From OPU3-GD-OMZ sp964515235 (GTDB taxonomy: Bacteria; Pseudomonadota; Gammaproteobacteria; Methylococcales; Methylomonadaceae): 64,000 nt of DNA. A model generated the notes under the pieces. The model was given only the letters and a program-made list of their open reading frames with translations, ran no database searches and was not told where the DNA came from. Below are positions 17,046-25,976 of this stretch, in pieces. Position numbers and translations under genes: made by a program. The DNA lies in assembly GCA_964515235.1 (NCBI GenBank), contig CAZEVO010000003.1:20006-84005 (forward strand), in the 5' to 3' direction. Position 1 is the stretch's first letter; the number at the start of each line of letters is the position of its first letter.

Positions 17046-17093
17046 GTTCTCTTTTTGTTTTCTTATAGATTACAATAAGAACAAATAGAGAAC
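17046..17093 (-). promoter_or_regulatory. lexA promoter with candidate non-canonical LexA operators
   Basis: Reading toward lexA, GTTC-N7-GTTC occupies 17093-17079. A near-copy, GAAAACAAAAAGAGAAC (AAAC-N7-GAAC), covers 17062-17046, just before the start codon. A possible -35 (TTGTTC) and -10 (TAATCT) spaced by 17 bases overlap the first site. The direct-repeat form resembles the alphaproteobacterial LexA box rather than CTGT-N8-ACAG. No good match to the latter is seen here. Confidence 0.55.
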
Positions 17094-17098
17094 AAGTT

Positions 17099-17860
17099 TT
17101 ATTTTATATTTAGTGTGTTTTTATTCCTGACTTTTAAAAATCGCGAGAACAATAACCCTGTTTCAAATAATAACCAAATTGGTATCGCTAATAAGGTTTG
17201 TGATATTGCATCGGGTGGAGTTAGGAACATTCCTACGATAAATGCGCCGACAATAATATAGGGCCTTTTTTCAGAAAGACTTTTAGTTGTACTAATACCG
17301 GTCCAAACTAATACTATTGTGAAAATAGGGACTTCGAAAGCTATTCCAAATGCAAAAAATAAAGTTAAAACGAAATCTAAATATTTTGAAATATCAGTCA
17401 TAACTTCCACCCCAGATGGTGCAGCCAGAGTTAAAAATTCAAAAACGAGTGGAAAAACAACAAAATAGGCAAAAGCTACTCCGGCATAAAATAAAAATGA
17501 ACTAAATATAAGTAAAGGTAATATTAAACGTCGTTCATGACGATAAAGACCCGGCGCGATAAATGCCCAAAATTGATAGAAAATGATTGGCATTGAAATA
17601 AAAATGGCAGCAATCAGTGCTAATTTAAAAGGGGTAAGAAAGGGAGAAGCAACATCAATTGCAATCATTGATGTTGCTTCGGGAAGAAAGCGAATTAAAG
17701 GCTCTGCAATTAAGTTGTATATAGGATTAGCGTAAAAAGAAAGACCAATAAAAACAATTAGAATACTTATAACAATACGTAAAAGCCGATTACGTAATTC
17801 TATAAGATGACCAATAAGCGGCTGCTCTGAACCGGCCGATTCAGGACTTTGAAAGTTCAT
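17099..17860 (-). CDS. tatC: Sec-independent (Tat) protein translocase subunit TatC
   Basis: TatC is the six-helix inner-membrane receptor for twin-arginine signal peptides. The 253 residues begin with the conserved LIGHLIELRNRLLRI. The FYQFWAFIAPGLYRHERR segment and the FGIAFEVPIF helix are typical. It ends the his-tat gene series and overlaps tatB by four bases. With tatA and tatB it forms a complete translocase. Confidence 0.97.
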   Translation of the reverse strand: MNFQSPESAGSEQPLIGHLIELRNRLLRIVISILIVFIGLSFYANPIYNLIAEPLIRFLPEATSMIAIDVASPFLTPFKLALIAAIFISMPIIFYQFWAFIAPGLYRHERRLILPLLIFSSFLFYAGVAFAYFVVFPLVFEFLTLAAPSGVEVMTDISKYLDFVLTLFFAFGIAFEVPIFTIVLVWTGISTTKSLSEKRPYIIVGAFIVGMFLTPPDAISQTLLAIPIWLLFETGLLFSRFLKVRNKNTLNIK

Positions 17861-18150
17861 TTATATGGTAATGAGTTTTTTTTTCCAGTATTGTTTGTAG
17901 CTTTGTCTAATGTGTCATGTTGAATTAAATCATTTAATTCAGATAAGTCATTTTGTTTATTAATGAATTGTTGCACTTCTTCTTGATGTAATTCTTCTTG
18001 TATTTCATCTTTAAATTGTGAACTTAAATGATTAATTTTACCTAACCAAAAACCAATAATACGAGCAACTTTAGGGAGTTGTTGAGGGCCTATAACAAGA
18101 AGACTTATTAATCCAACTAAACAAAGTTCCCAAAAGCCAATATCAAACAT
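17857..18150 (-). CDS. tatB: Sec-independent protein translocase subunit TatB
   Basis: The 97-residue protein starts MFDIGFWELCLVGLISLLVI, the TatB N-terminus with the conserved glutamate in the helix. A GPQQLPKVARIIGFWLGK hinge and an amphipathic, glutamate-rich helix follow. It partners TatC in the signal-peptide receptor. It lies nine bases after tatA and overlaps tatC. Confidence 0.95.
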   Translation of the reverse strand: MFDIGFWELCLVGLISLLVIGPQQLPKVARIIGFWLGKINHLSSQFKDEIQEELHQEEVQQFINKQNDLSELNDLIQHDTLDKATNNTGKKNSLPYK

Positions 18151-18159
18151 AATGAATGA

Positions 18160-18378
18160 TTAATGCTTTTCTTTACTTGACGATTTAACATCAGATTCAA
18201 TGTTTTGATCATTGTTATCTGAACTAGGTTGATCCTCTTCTTCACCTTCTTTAACTGCAGAACGGAAACTTTTAATAGCACCTCCCAAATCAGTGCCTAA
18301 TGAACGTAGTCGCTTGGTTCCAAAGAGTAAAATAACGATCACTAAAATAATTAATAATTGCCAAATACTTATTCCCAT
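18160..18378 (-). CDS. tatA: Sec-independent protein translocase subunit TatA
   Basis: The 72 residues start MGISIWQLLIILVIVILLFG, the TatA membrane helix, followed by TKRLRSLGTDLGGAIKSFR and an acidic tail. TatA multimers form the transport pore. The gene follows hisE after 32 bases, the arrangement also seen in other beta- and gammaproteobacteria where tatABC trails the histidine genes. Confidence 0.96.
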   Translation of the reverse strand: MGISIWQLLIILVIVILLFGTKRLRSLGTDLGGAIKSFRSAVKEGEEEDQPSSDNNDQNIESDVKSSSKEKH

Positions 18379-18410
18379 AACTCTTTCCTTTAGTAATTCT
18401 AGTAGTGAAT

Positions 18411-18734
18411 TTATTTATTACCTTGTCGCTGTGCTTTTTCAGCTAAACCAGATACGCCAAATCGACGATCTAATTCATCAAAAACTTGTTGAGGATTAAG
18501 ACCTTGATCAGCTAAAAGAATCATACAGTGAAACCAAAGATCAGCAGTTTCATAAATAATTTGTTCTTTATTGCCACCTTTTGCAGCAATGATGGTTTCT
18601 GCAGATTCCTCACCGATTTTTTTTAAAATGGTATCTAATCCTTTATGATAAAGGCTAGCAACATAGGATTGCTCTGCAGATTCATTCTTACGTTGTTCAA
18701 GAATATCGGCTAATTTTAATAAAGTATCACTCAT
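18411..18734 (-). CDS. hisE: Phosphoribosyl-ATP pyrophosphatase
   Basis: This enzyme performs the second step of histidine synthesis, PR-ATP to PR-AMP. The 107 residues show the all-alpha MazG-like motif KIGEESAETIIAAKGG and ETADLWFHCMILL. It is a separate gene, not fused to hisI as in E. coli, and overlaps hisI by eight bases. It is the last his gene before tatA. Confidence 0.96.
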   Translation of the reverse strand: MSDTLLKLADILEQRKNESAEQSYVASLYHKGLDTILKKIGEESAETIIAAKGGNKEQIIYETADLWFHCMILLADQGLNPQQVFDELDRRFGVSGLAEKAQRQGNK

Positions 18735-19128
18735 TTTTTTTGTAGATTAAACTAGGGTCTTTTAAAATAGGTTCAAAGGGGGTCCACTGAAAATTTTTGA
18801 GATGACGATAAAAACAACTTTCTCTACCAGTATGACAGGCAATACCACCTTCTTGTTGAATCTTTAATAATATAACATCTTCATCACAGTCAAATATGAT
18901 ATCAATAATTTTTTGACGATGGCCGGACTCTTCACCTTTATACCAAAGTTTTTTTCTGGATCGAGACCAGTATACAGCGTAACCAGAAGTAGCACTGAGG
19001 TTTAAAGCATCTCGGTTCATCCACGCAAACATCATGACTTTGGAGGTTTTATCATCCTGGGCTATAACAGGAACAAGGTCATCACTAGACCAGTTTATTT
19101 CATTTAACCAGTCTGTATTTTGTGTCAT
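18727..19128 (-). CDS. hisI: Phosphoribosyl-AMP cyclohydrolase
   Basis: It opens the adenine ring of PR-AMP, the third step of histidine synthesis. The 133-residue stand-alone domain has the metal-binding FDCDEDVILLKIQQEGGIAC segment followed by HTGRESCFYR, and MMFAWMNRDAL at the N-terminus. It overlaps hisF by four bases and hisE by eight. Confidence 0.97.
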   Translation of the reverse strand: MTQNTDWLNEINWSSDDLVPVIAQDDKTSKVMMFAWMNRDALNLSATSGYAVYWSRSRKKLWYKGEESGHRQKIIDIIFDCDEDVILLKIQQEGGIACHTGRESCFYRHLKNFQWTPFEPILKDPSLIYKKNE

Positions 19129-19898
19129 ATACGGACCATAATTTTATTTTCAGCCATAATTTTTTTTGCTTGTTGTATGGAATAGTCGCCAAAATGAAAA
19201 ATACTAGCTGCTAAAACAGCATCAGCTTTACCTTGAGTTACACCTTCTACTAAGTGGTTAAGATTACCAACACCCCCAGAAGCGATGACGGGTACAGAAA
19301 CGGCTTCACTAATAGCACGAGTTAATGCTAAGTCAAAACCTTCTCGGGTGCCATCACGGTCCATACTGGTTAAAAGAATCTCGCCAGCACCTAATTGAAC
19401 CATTTTTTTGGCCCACAAAATAGCATCAAGGCCGGTTTCTTTCCGGCCACCATGGGTGAATATTTCCCAGCGGTCAGGTTCATGCGGTAAGTTTACTTTT
19501 TTAGCATCTATTGCAACGACTATACATTGAGAACCAAATCGTAGGGCTGCCTCACGGACAAATTCAGGGGTAAAAACAGCAGCGGTATTAATACCAACTT
19601 TATCTGCTCCCGCATTTAACATTCGACTAATATCTTCAAGGTTTCGAATACCTCCACCGACAGTTAAGGGAATGAAAACAGAATTAGCAACTTGCTCTAC
19701 AACATGAACCATGGTGGCTCGATTATCAGAACTGGCTGTAATATCTAAAAAGGTGATTTCATCAGCCCCCTCACGATCATAGCGTTTAGCAATTTCTACA
19801 GGGTCTCCGGCATCTCTAATATTAACAAAGTTTACGCCTTTAACGACGCGGCCATTATCTACATCAAGGCAAGGAATTATTCGTTTAGCAAGACTCAT
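19125..19898 (-). CDS. hisF: Imidazole glycerol phosphate synthase, cyclase subunit
   Basis: HisF uses ammonia from HisH to form imidazole-glycerol phosphate and AICAR. The 257-residue TIM barrel starts MSLAKRIIPCLDVDNGRVVK and has both catalytic aspartates (CLDVD and SMDRDGT) with phosphate-binding loops TVGGGIRNL and IASGGVGNL. It overlaps hisA and hisI by four bases each. Confidence 0.97.
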   Translation of the reverse strand: MSLAKRIIPCLDVDNGRVVKGVNFVNIRDAGDPVEIAKRYDREGADEITFLDITASSDNRATMVHVVEQVANSVFIPLTVGGGIRNLEDISRMLNAGADKVGINTAAVFTPEFVREAALRFGSQCIVVAIDAKKVNLPHEPDRWEIFTHGGRKETGLDAILWAKKMVQLGAGEILLTSMDRDGTREGFDLALTRAISEAVSVPVIASGGVGNLNHLVEGVTQGKADAVLAASIFHFGDYSIQQAKKIMAENKIMVRI

Positions 19899-20638
19899 AG
19901 CTCAGACTTAAAAGAACGGGCTAACTTGGCGCCTTCAGAAAAATCAAGACTGCCTTCATAAATTGCACGACCGGTAATTGCTCCGCTGACACCATCATTA
20001 ACAATGGTTCCCAAAGCTTTAATATCATTTAAATTGGTAATACCACCTGAAGCTATAACAGGAATGGTTATTGCCTGTGCTAGTTTGGCAGTGGCTTCAA
20101 TATTAACGCCATTCATCATGCCATCACGTGAAATATCAGTATAAATAATAGCGTCGACTCCATCATTTTCAAAACGTTGTGCCATATCAATTACATCATG
20201 ATTTGAAAGTTTAGACCAACCATCAATAGCAACTTTTCCATCTTTAGCATCTAAACCAATAATGATATGGCCTGGGAATTCGATAGCAATGTCATTAACA
20301 AAATGAGGAGCGCTGACAGCTTTGGTGCCAATGATGACATAGCTTACACCAGCATTTAAATAGGATTGGATAGTATCTTCATCACGGATACCTCCACCAA
20401 CTTGCACGGGAATTTCAGGGAAAGCGTTGGTAATTTCTTGAATAATAGGTGCGTTTTTGGGTTTTCCAGCAAAAGCACCATCTAAGTCGACGAGGTGTAT
20501 ACGCTCAGCACCAGCATTAACCCATTTTTCAGCAACGGCAACAGGGTCGTCTGAGAAGATTGTATCATCTTCCATTCGGCCTTGACGTAGACGAACACAC
20601 TTACCATCTTTTAGATCTATAGCAGGAATTAACAACAT
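19895..20638 (-). CDS. hisA: ProFAR isomerase (phosphoribosylformimino-AICAR ribotide isomerase)
   Basis: HisA opens the ribose of ProFAR by an Amadori rearrangement. The 247-residue half-barrel pair carries MLLIPAIDLKDGKCVRLRQG, the phosphate loop QVGGGIRDE, the catalytic TDISRDGMMNG and IASGGITNL. It lies between hisH and hisF, the standard order for coupled synthesis of the imidazole ring. Confidence 0.97.
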   Translation of the reverse strand: MLLIPAIDLKDGKCVRLRQGRMEDDTIFSDDPVAVAEKWVNAGAERIHLVDLDGAFAGKPKNAPIIQEITNAFPEIPVQVGGGIRDEDTIQSYLNAGVSYVIIGTKAVSAPHFVNDIAIEFPGHIIIGLDAKDGKVAIDGWSKLSNHDVIDMAQRFENDGVDAIIYTDISRDGMMNGVNIEATAKLAQAITIPVIASGGITNLNDIKALGTIVNDGVSGAITGRAIYEGSLDFSEGAKLARSFKSEL

Positions 20639-20683
20639 AGAATAAGCCTTAATTATGTAATCGAATGAAAAATTTAAATGGGT

Positions 20684-21331
20684 TTAACTAGTTCCGTCCC
20701 AATTTAAAAAATTTTGTAACAGTTGTATACCCATCGATTGACTTTTTTCTGGGTGAAACTGTACAGCAAAAATATTATTATCTGTCAAAGCACAACAGAA
20801 TGGTTCAGGATAACATGTTGTAGCAGCATTAAATTGAGAGTCATTGGGCTTTACATAGTAACTGTGAACAAAATAGAAACGACTGTGTTGTGGAATGTTG
20901 TTCCATAAAGGGTGATTGTTCTGCTCTTGAGTAACTATATTCCAGCCCATGTGAGGAATTTTTAATTTATAACCTTGGGAATCAGTCATCCCTTTTGAAA
21001 AACATTGGACGTTACCTGGAATGATATTTAAACAGTCGATGCCACCATTTTCTTCACTGTTACTGAGTAATGCCTGCATACCTAAACAAATACCCAGAAA
21101 AGGTTTGTTTTTTGCGGCGGTGTTAATAACTTCAGTGAGTTGTAGTTTTTCTAAAGCTTGAATACAGTCACGAATCCCTCCTACTCCAGGAAAGACAATT
21201 CGGTCAGAAGCTAAAATAGTTTCAGCATCTGAAGTTAATAAAACATTAACCTCAGGACTAGCATATTGTAACGCTTTCGAAATGGAATGGAGGTTGCCCA
21301 TCCCATAATCAATCACAGCAACAGAAGACAT
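20684..21331 (-). CDS. hisH: Imidazole glycerol phosphate synthase, glutamine amidotransferase subunit
   Basis: HisH releases ammonia from glutamine and passes it to HisF. The 215 residues show the class-I amidotransferase triad: the nucleophile in KPFLGICLGMQAL and the His-Glu pair in FAVQFHPEKSQ. The start at MSSVAVIDYGMGNLHSI is conserved. It sits between hisB and hisA. Confidence 0.97.
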   Translation of the reverse strand: MSSVAVIDYGMGNLHSISKALQYASPEVNVLLTSDAETILASDRIVFPGVGGIRDCIQALEKLQLTEVINTAAKNKPFLGICLGMQALLSNSEENGGIDCLNIIPGNVQCFSKGMTDSQGYKLKIPHMGWNIVTQEQNNHPLWNNIPQHSRFYFVHSYYVKPNDSQFNAATTCYPEPFCCALTDNNIFAVQFHPEKSQSMGIQLLQNFLNWDGTS

Positions 21332-21352
21332 AATTTGATATTTGCAGTTAAA

Positions 21353-21946
21353 TTAAAGTAGCCCTTTTGTAGAAGGTGTCACGCCTAGCATTCTTGAGTC
21401 GGCCGTTATAGCCATACGAACAGCTTTAGCGAAAGCTTTAAAAATGGTTTCGGCAATATGATGTGAATTAGTACCTCGCAAATTGTCAATATGTAACGAT
21501 ACATTAGCGTGATTAACAAACCCTTGGAAAAACTCTTTGAGTAAATCAGCATCAAAACTACCAATAGTTCTTCTGGGGTATTCTGCGTGGTAAACAAGCC
21601 CTGGTCGGCCTGAAAAATCAATAACTACACGGGAAAGAGCTTCATCAAGTGGTACGTAAGAGTGGCCATAGCGTGTAATCCCTTTTTTGTTACCCAGTGC
21701 TTTAGTAAAAGCTTGCCCTAAGGTAATACCAATGTCTTCAACGGTATGGTGAGCATCAATATGTAAATCACCTTGGGCTTTTAGATTAATATCAATTAGT
21801 CCATGTCGACTAATTTGTTCTAACATGTGCTCTAGAAAAGGTATTCCAGTTGTCATGTCAGACTGGCCACTGCCGTCTAAGTTAAGGGTGATTTTGATTT
21901 GTGTTTCGAGCGTATTTCGCTCAATTTCTGCAATACGTTGATTCAT
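21353..21946 (-). CDS. hisB: Imidazoleglycerol-phosphate dehydratase
   Basis: It dehydrates imidazole-glycerol phosphate with two manganese ions. The 197-residue monofunctional form has the two metal motifs HIDAHHTVEDIGITLGQA and NSHHIAETIFKAFAKA. It lacks the histidinol-phosphatase domain found in E. coli HisB. It is the first his gene of the leftward series. The 150 bases upstream could hold a promoter or simply link it to typA. Confidence 0.97.
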   Translation of the reverse strand: MNQRIAEIERNTLETQIKITLNLDGSGQSDMTTGIPFLEHMLEQISRHGLIDINLKAQGDLHIDAHHTVEDIGITLGQAFTKALGNKKGITRYGHSYVPLDEALSRVVIDFSGRPGLVYHAEYPRRTIGSFDADLLKEFFQGFVNHANVSLHIDNLRGTNSHHIAETIFKAFAKAVRMAITADSRMLGVTPSTKGLL

Positions 21947-22096
21947 TACAAGCCTAGTTACGTTTTAATATAGATATTTTACTATAATTTAAGTTAAATC
22001 ACGTAAAACTAAAATAATTCAATTTTTTAGATTTTTACGCCCCTTTGTTTGGTTAGAACAAGGGGTTAGTAAGCGGAAAGAGACTGCCTTATGAAC

Positions 22097-23902
22097 TTAT
22101 TTTGCGCGTTTCCGGTCAATTTCTTTTAATAAAATTTTTCGTAAACGAATTGAGTCGGGGGTGACTTCAACTAATTCATCGTCACTAATAAATTCTAATG
22201 CTTGTTCTAGGGTCATTTTTTGAATGCGAGCGCAAGTTAAACTTTCATCGGTTCCAGATGCGCGCACATTGGTAAGTGGTTTAGGTTTGGTCGGGTTGAC
22301 CGCCAAATCGTTGTTGCGTGAATGTATTCCAACTAACATACCTTCGTATATTTCATCGCCATTGACGACTAATAATTCACCACGTGCTTGTAATGGGAAC
22401 AGTGAATAATCGACGGCTTTTCCCTTCGCCATTGAAACTAAGACACCACGGGTACGTAATCCGACAGCGCCTTCTTTAACTGGACCGTAATGGTCAAAAA
22501 CATGATAAAACAAACCAGAACCGGAAGTGGCTGTTAGAAATTCGGTTTGAAAACCCAATAAGCCGCGTGAAGGAACAATGTATTCTAAACGAATACGCCC
22601 TTTACCATCGGGAACCATATCTTTCAGGTCTCCTTTTCGATCGCCTAATTTTTCCATAATAGTACCCTGGTGATCTTCTTCAATTTCGATGGTGACATAT
22701 TCAAAAGGTTCAGACTTTATGCCATCAATTTCTTTGATGATAACTTCTGGGCGGGACACACCCATTTCAAACCCTTCACGCCGCATGTTTTCTATTAAAA
22801 CGGATAAATGTAATTCACCACGACCTGAGACTTTAAATTTATCAGGGTCATCAGTGGACTCAACACGTAAGGCGACATTGTGTTGTAATTCTTTATCTAA
22901 GCGGTCTCGAATTTGACGGGTCGTGATGTATTTACCTTCTTTACCAGCAAAAGGTGAGTTATTGACTTGAAAGGTCATGCTGACAGTGGGTTCATCAATG
23001 GTTAATGCGGGCAGTGGATCTACTTTTCCCGGGTCGCACAAGGTTTCTGATATTTGTAATTTGTCAATTCCACAAAAAGCGATAATGTCGCCGGCTTGTG
23101 CAGACTCTACTTCAATACGATCAAGGCCGTGGAAGCCATAAATTTTTAGCATGCGACCGCTACGTGTTTCACCCTGACTGGAAATAAGAGTGAGCGGCAT
23201 ATTACGTTTTACAATACCTTTTTGAATACGACCGACACCAATTACGCCAACGTAGGAATTATAATCTAAGCTGATAACTTGCATTTGGAAAGGGGCTGTA
23301 ATATCAACATCAGGCGGACTGACTTTATTAACAATAGTTTTAAATAAAGGTGTCATATCACCCTCTCGAACATCATCTTCCAAACTAGAATAGCCATTTA
23401 ATGCAGAAGCATAAACAACAGGAAAGTCTAATTGTTCATCACTCCCCCCTAGACGGTCAAACAAGTCAAAAGTTTGGTCAAGTACCCAGTTAGGACGCGC
23501 ACCGGGGCGGTCAATTTTATTAATAACAACTATAGGTTTTAGCCCTAGTGCAAATGCTTTTTGTGTTACAAAACGGGTTTGAGGCATAGGGCCATCAACA
23601 GCATCAACTAAGAGCAATACTGAGTCAACCATAGAAAGTACACGCTCGACTTCACCACCAAAGTCAGCGTGACCTGGGGTGTCAACAATATTGATATGGT
23701 AGTCATTCCAGGTTAATGCGGTATTTTTGGCTAGAATGGTAATTCCACGTTCTTTTTCAAGATCATTGGAATCCATAATACGGTCGTCGACGCGTTCATG
23801 GCTGGCGAATGTACCTGATTGTTGAAGAAGTTTATCAACCAGCGTGGTTTTACCATGATCAACATGGGCGATAATGGCAATGTTTCTAATTTTTTCTATC
23901 AC
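22097..23902 (-). CDS. typA: Ribosome-associated GTPase TypA/BipA
   Basis: BipA is an EF-G-like GTPase that binds ribosomes and supports assembly and stress or low-temperature growth. The 601 residues include G1 AHVDHGKTTLVDKLL, G3 DTPGHADFGGEVER, G4 NKIDRPGARP, and the BipA-specific C-terminal domain (RIRLEYIVPSRGLLGFQTEF). Length and motif spacing are normal. It lies between the rhodanese gene and hisB on the same strand. Confidence 0.97.
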   Translation of the reverse strand: MIEKIRNIAIIAHVDHGKTTLVDKLLQQSGTFASHERVDDRIMDSNDLEKERGITILAKNTALTWNDYHINIVDTPGHADFGGEVERVLSMVDSVLLLVDAVDGPMPQTRFVTQKAFALGLKPIVVINKIDRPGARPNWVLDQTFDLFDRLGGSDEQLDFPVVYASALNGYSSLEDDVREGDMTPLFKTIVNKVSPPDVDITAPFQMQVISLDYNSYVGVIGVGRIQKGIVKRNMPLTLISSQGETRSGRMLKIYGFHGLDRIEVESAQAGDIIAFCGIDKLQISETLCDPGKVDPLPALTIDEPTVSMTFQVNNSPFAGKEGKYITTRQIRDRLDKELQHNVALRVESTDDPDKFKVSGRGELHLSVLIENMRREGFEMGVSRPEVIIKEIDGIKSEPFEYVTIEIEEDHQGTIMEKLGDRKGDLKDMVPDGKGRIRLEYIVPSRGLLGFQTEFLTATSGSGLFYHVFDHYGPVKEGAVGLRTRGVLVSMAKGKAVDYSLFPLQARGELLVVNGDEIYEGMLVGIHSRNNDLAVNPTKPKPLTNVRASGTDESLTCARIQKMTLEQALEFISDDELVEVTPDSIRLRKILLKEIDRKRAK

Positions 23903-23948
23903 GTTTCGTAGACCTAAATTTTATGAGTCAAATAAAAGATTAAAGAGT

Positions 23949-24341
23949 TTATGTTTGTTCCCAAGGGAGGTTGTGGTAGCGCCAGCCACCTAAGTTACCT
24001 CGGTGTTTTTGTGTATCTAAGTCGCCTTCAAAGCCTTCGCTGATGTTAATTAAATTCTGGAACCCTTTTTGTTCAAGGGCTTTGGCTGCAGCTAGCGAAC
24101 GAGCGCCACTTCGACAAAGTAATAAGACCGGTGTATTGATGTTATCGATATATTGTTGAGCAGCAGCAATAAAGTGTGGATTAATTTGCCAGTCAGGTGC
24201 TTCTTTCCATGGGATATGGATAGCGTTAATCGGGTGACCAATAAAAGAAAATTCAACTTTACTGCGTACATCGATAAGAATAGCCTCAGGGTTACTTTCG
24301 ATGAACTCCCATGCTTCCAATGGGTTTTTATTTTTAATCAT
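23949..24341 (-). CDS. Single-domain rhodanese-like sulfurtransferase
   Basis: The 130 residues form one rhodanese fold with AILIDVRSKVEFSFIGHPIN and the active-site loop LLLCRSGARSLAAA, so the catalytic cysteine is present. Single-domain rhodaneses move sulfane sulfur between carriers; the acceptor is unknown. The gene overlaps the methyltransferase gene by four bases and forms a small unit with it and the LysR gene. The C-terminus (GNLGGWRYHNLPWEQ) resembles rhodaneses of sulfur-handling gammaproteobacteria, which is a weak hint only. Confidence 0.9.
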   Translation of the reverse strand: MIKNKNPLEAWEFIESNPEAILIDVRSKVEFSFIGHPINAIHIPWKEAPDWQINPHFIAAAQQYIDNINTPVLLLCRSGARSLAAAKALEQKGFQNLINISEGFEGDLDTQKHRGNLGGWRYHNLPWEQT

Positions 24342-24916
24342 GATTGTTGACCTATAAAAAGAGCTTGGTTTCTAATGCCTTGGGAAATTTTACCGAGCTT
24401 TCCATTTTCGCGGTAATAGACAGTATTTAAGTTACCAAATAAATTTAGTAATTCATTTTTAGATAATAAGTATTTAGGGTTATTTGGACCCTGCAATGTT
24501 GTTTTTTCCTGAGTGAATGTTTGATAAAACAGTAAACCACTCGGTTTAAGGCTATGGGCTATATTTACACAGAGGTCACGGTCTAAGAATTTACTCACAA
24601 CAATGACATCATAAAAAGTTGGTTTTAAATCGGTTGGTTTAATTTGTAATACTTTAGGTGCAAGGGGTAATTTTTTACCACTGGCATAATCCTTTAGTTT
24701 TTTTATTGCAACACTTGAGCTATCCCAGGCATCGGTTCTTAGCCCATGACTAGCCAAAAAAACGGCGTTGGCACCTATTCCACAAGCTATATCCAAAGCA
24801 TTACCCGATTGAGGTAATAAATAGGCGTTTTCAGTTAATACGTCTGCAACTGGGTATTGTACATGATCTGCATCAAGATAACGCAGATCCCATTTGTTTT
24901 TCTTAGATTTAATCAT
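24338..24916 (-). CDS. Class I SAM-dependent methyltransferase, TehB-like
   Basis: The 192 residues start with KNKWDLRYLDAD and contain motif I NALDIACGIGANAVFLASHG, then an acidic strand end (TDAWDSSS) and DVIVVSKFLDRDLC. This resembles small TehB/thiol-methyltransferase-like proteins. The substrate cannot be read from the sequence. Four-base overlap with the rhodanese and eight-base overlap with the LysR gene imply coordinated expression. Confidence 0.85.
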   Translation of the reverse strand: MIKSKKNKWDLRYLDADHVQYPVADVLTENAYLLPQSGNALDIACGIGANAVFLASHGLRTDAWDSSSVAIKKLKDYASGKKLPLAPKVLQIKPTDLKPTFYDVIVVSKFLDRDLCVNIAHSLKPSGLLFYQTFTQEKTTLQGPNNPKYLLSKNELLNLFGNLNTVYYRENGKLGKISQGIRNQALFIGQQS

Positions 24917-25823
24917 TGTTTTGGATGTTAGTATTATTAAGTGGGGATAACCAGTCTTGTAAAAAAATTAAGAAATTACTGACTTTGGCAGATAAATATT
25001 TACGATGAGGATAAACAGCATTTACTTGAAGTGGTGGCAGTAAATAATGCGTTAGAACGGCTTGAAGGTGACCCTTTTTAATATCGTCATTGACCATATA
25101 ACTGGGAAGCATGACGATACCAGCCCCTTGAATAGAAGCTATGCGAATTGGGTCAGCTATATTGGCTTGAAAACTGCCAGAAACTTTAATCGTGGTTTTA
25201 GTGTGACCCTGATGAAATTTCCATTGGTCGTAAGGTGGCATAGCTAAGTTGATCAGGCAGTTGTGTTGTTTAAGTTCTTGAGGGTCTTGAGGAACGCCTC
25301 TTTTTTTAAAATAACGGGGCGCGCCGCACACGACAAGTTCATAGCTTGCAAGTTTACGGGCAATAAAACTGCTGTTTTCAAGTGCGCCAAGAAGGATGGC
25401 AATATCAATGCCATCATCAATTAAGTTAGTGGGGTTGCTTTGTAAAATGAGGTCAATATTTAAGTTTGGATGAAGTTCAATAAATTCAGATAATGCTGGA
25501 GTTATATAAGATGTTCCGAAAACGGTAGGTGCGCTTAAACGAAGTGTACCTTGTGGCTCAGTATGCATATGGGTAACCGAGGCTTCCATTTCATTGATAT
25601 CGGATAATACTTGTTGGCATCGGTCAAGATATGCGGAACCTATTTCAGTTAAACTTAATTTTCGAGTGGTTCTGTTAAATAAACGAACACCGAGTTTTTT
25701 TTCTAAATGCATAATGTGTTTGGTTGCCATGGCCCTAGAGATAGATAGGTCACGGGCCCCTCCTACAAAACTTCCGTTGCTGGCGACACGGACAAAGACA
25801 GACATACTGGTCAACTTATCCAT
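24909..25823 (-). CDS. LysR-family transcriptional regulator
   Basis: The 304 residues begin with the winged helix-turn-helix (MDKLTSMSVFVRVASNGSFV, KLGVRLFNRTTRKLSLTEIG) and continue with a periplasmic-binding-like effector domain (GTLRLSAPTVFG, QGAGIVMLPSYMV). It is of the DsdC/AaeR-like subgroup. It is unusual in lying in the same direction as and overlapping its downstream genes rather than being divergent, so it may autoregulate the methyltransferase-rhodanese unit. Effector unknown. Confidence 0.93.
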   Translation of the reverse strand: MDKLTSMSVFVRVASNGSFVGGARDLSISRAMATKHIMHLEKKLGVRLFNRTTRKLSLTEIGSAYLDRCQQVLSDINEMEASVTHMHTEPQGTLRLSAPTVFGTSYITPALSEFIELHPNLNIDLILQSNPTNLIDDGIDIAILLGALENSSFIARKLASYELVVCGAPRYFKKRGVPQDPQELKQHNCLINLAMPPYDQWKFHQGHTKTTIKVSGSFQANIADPIRIASIQGAGIVMLPSYMVNDDIKKGHLQAVLTHYLLPPLQVNAVYPHRKYLSAKVSNFLIFLQDWLSPLNNTNIQNND

Positions 25824-25976
25824 TTAATAGTTTCCTTTTAAGAAATAATTAATTAATAAATACGCTAATTGTTATTTATTTGAAGCATTGTATAATGTCT
25901 CGCATCAACACCGCAAGAGTGCTAAACACTTGGTTTATTGTGGTTTTTAACTTAATAATTTTAAAGAGGATTTATC

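Noticed and set aside
22040..22065. Hairpin CCCCTTTGTT...AACAAGGGG between typA and hisB as a terminator
   Set aside because: The stem has a bulge and no T-tract follows in either direction; it could equally be a leader structure for hisB, so it was not listed as a feature.
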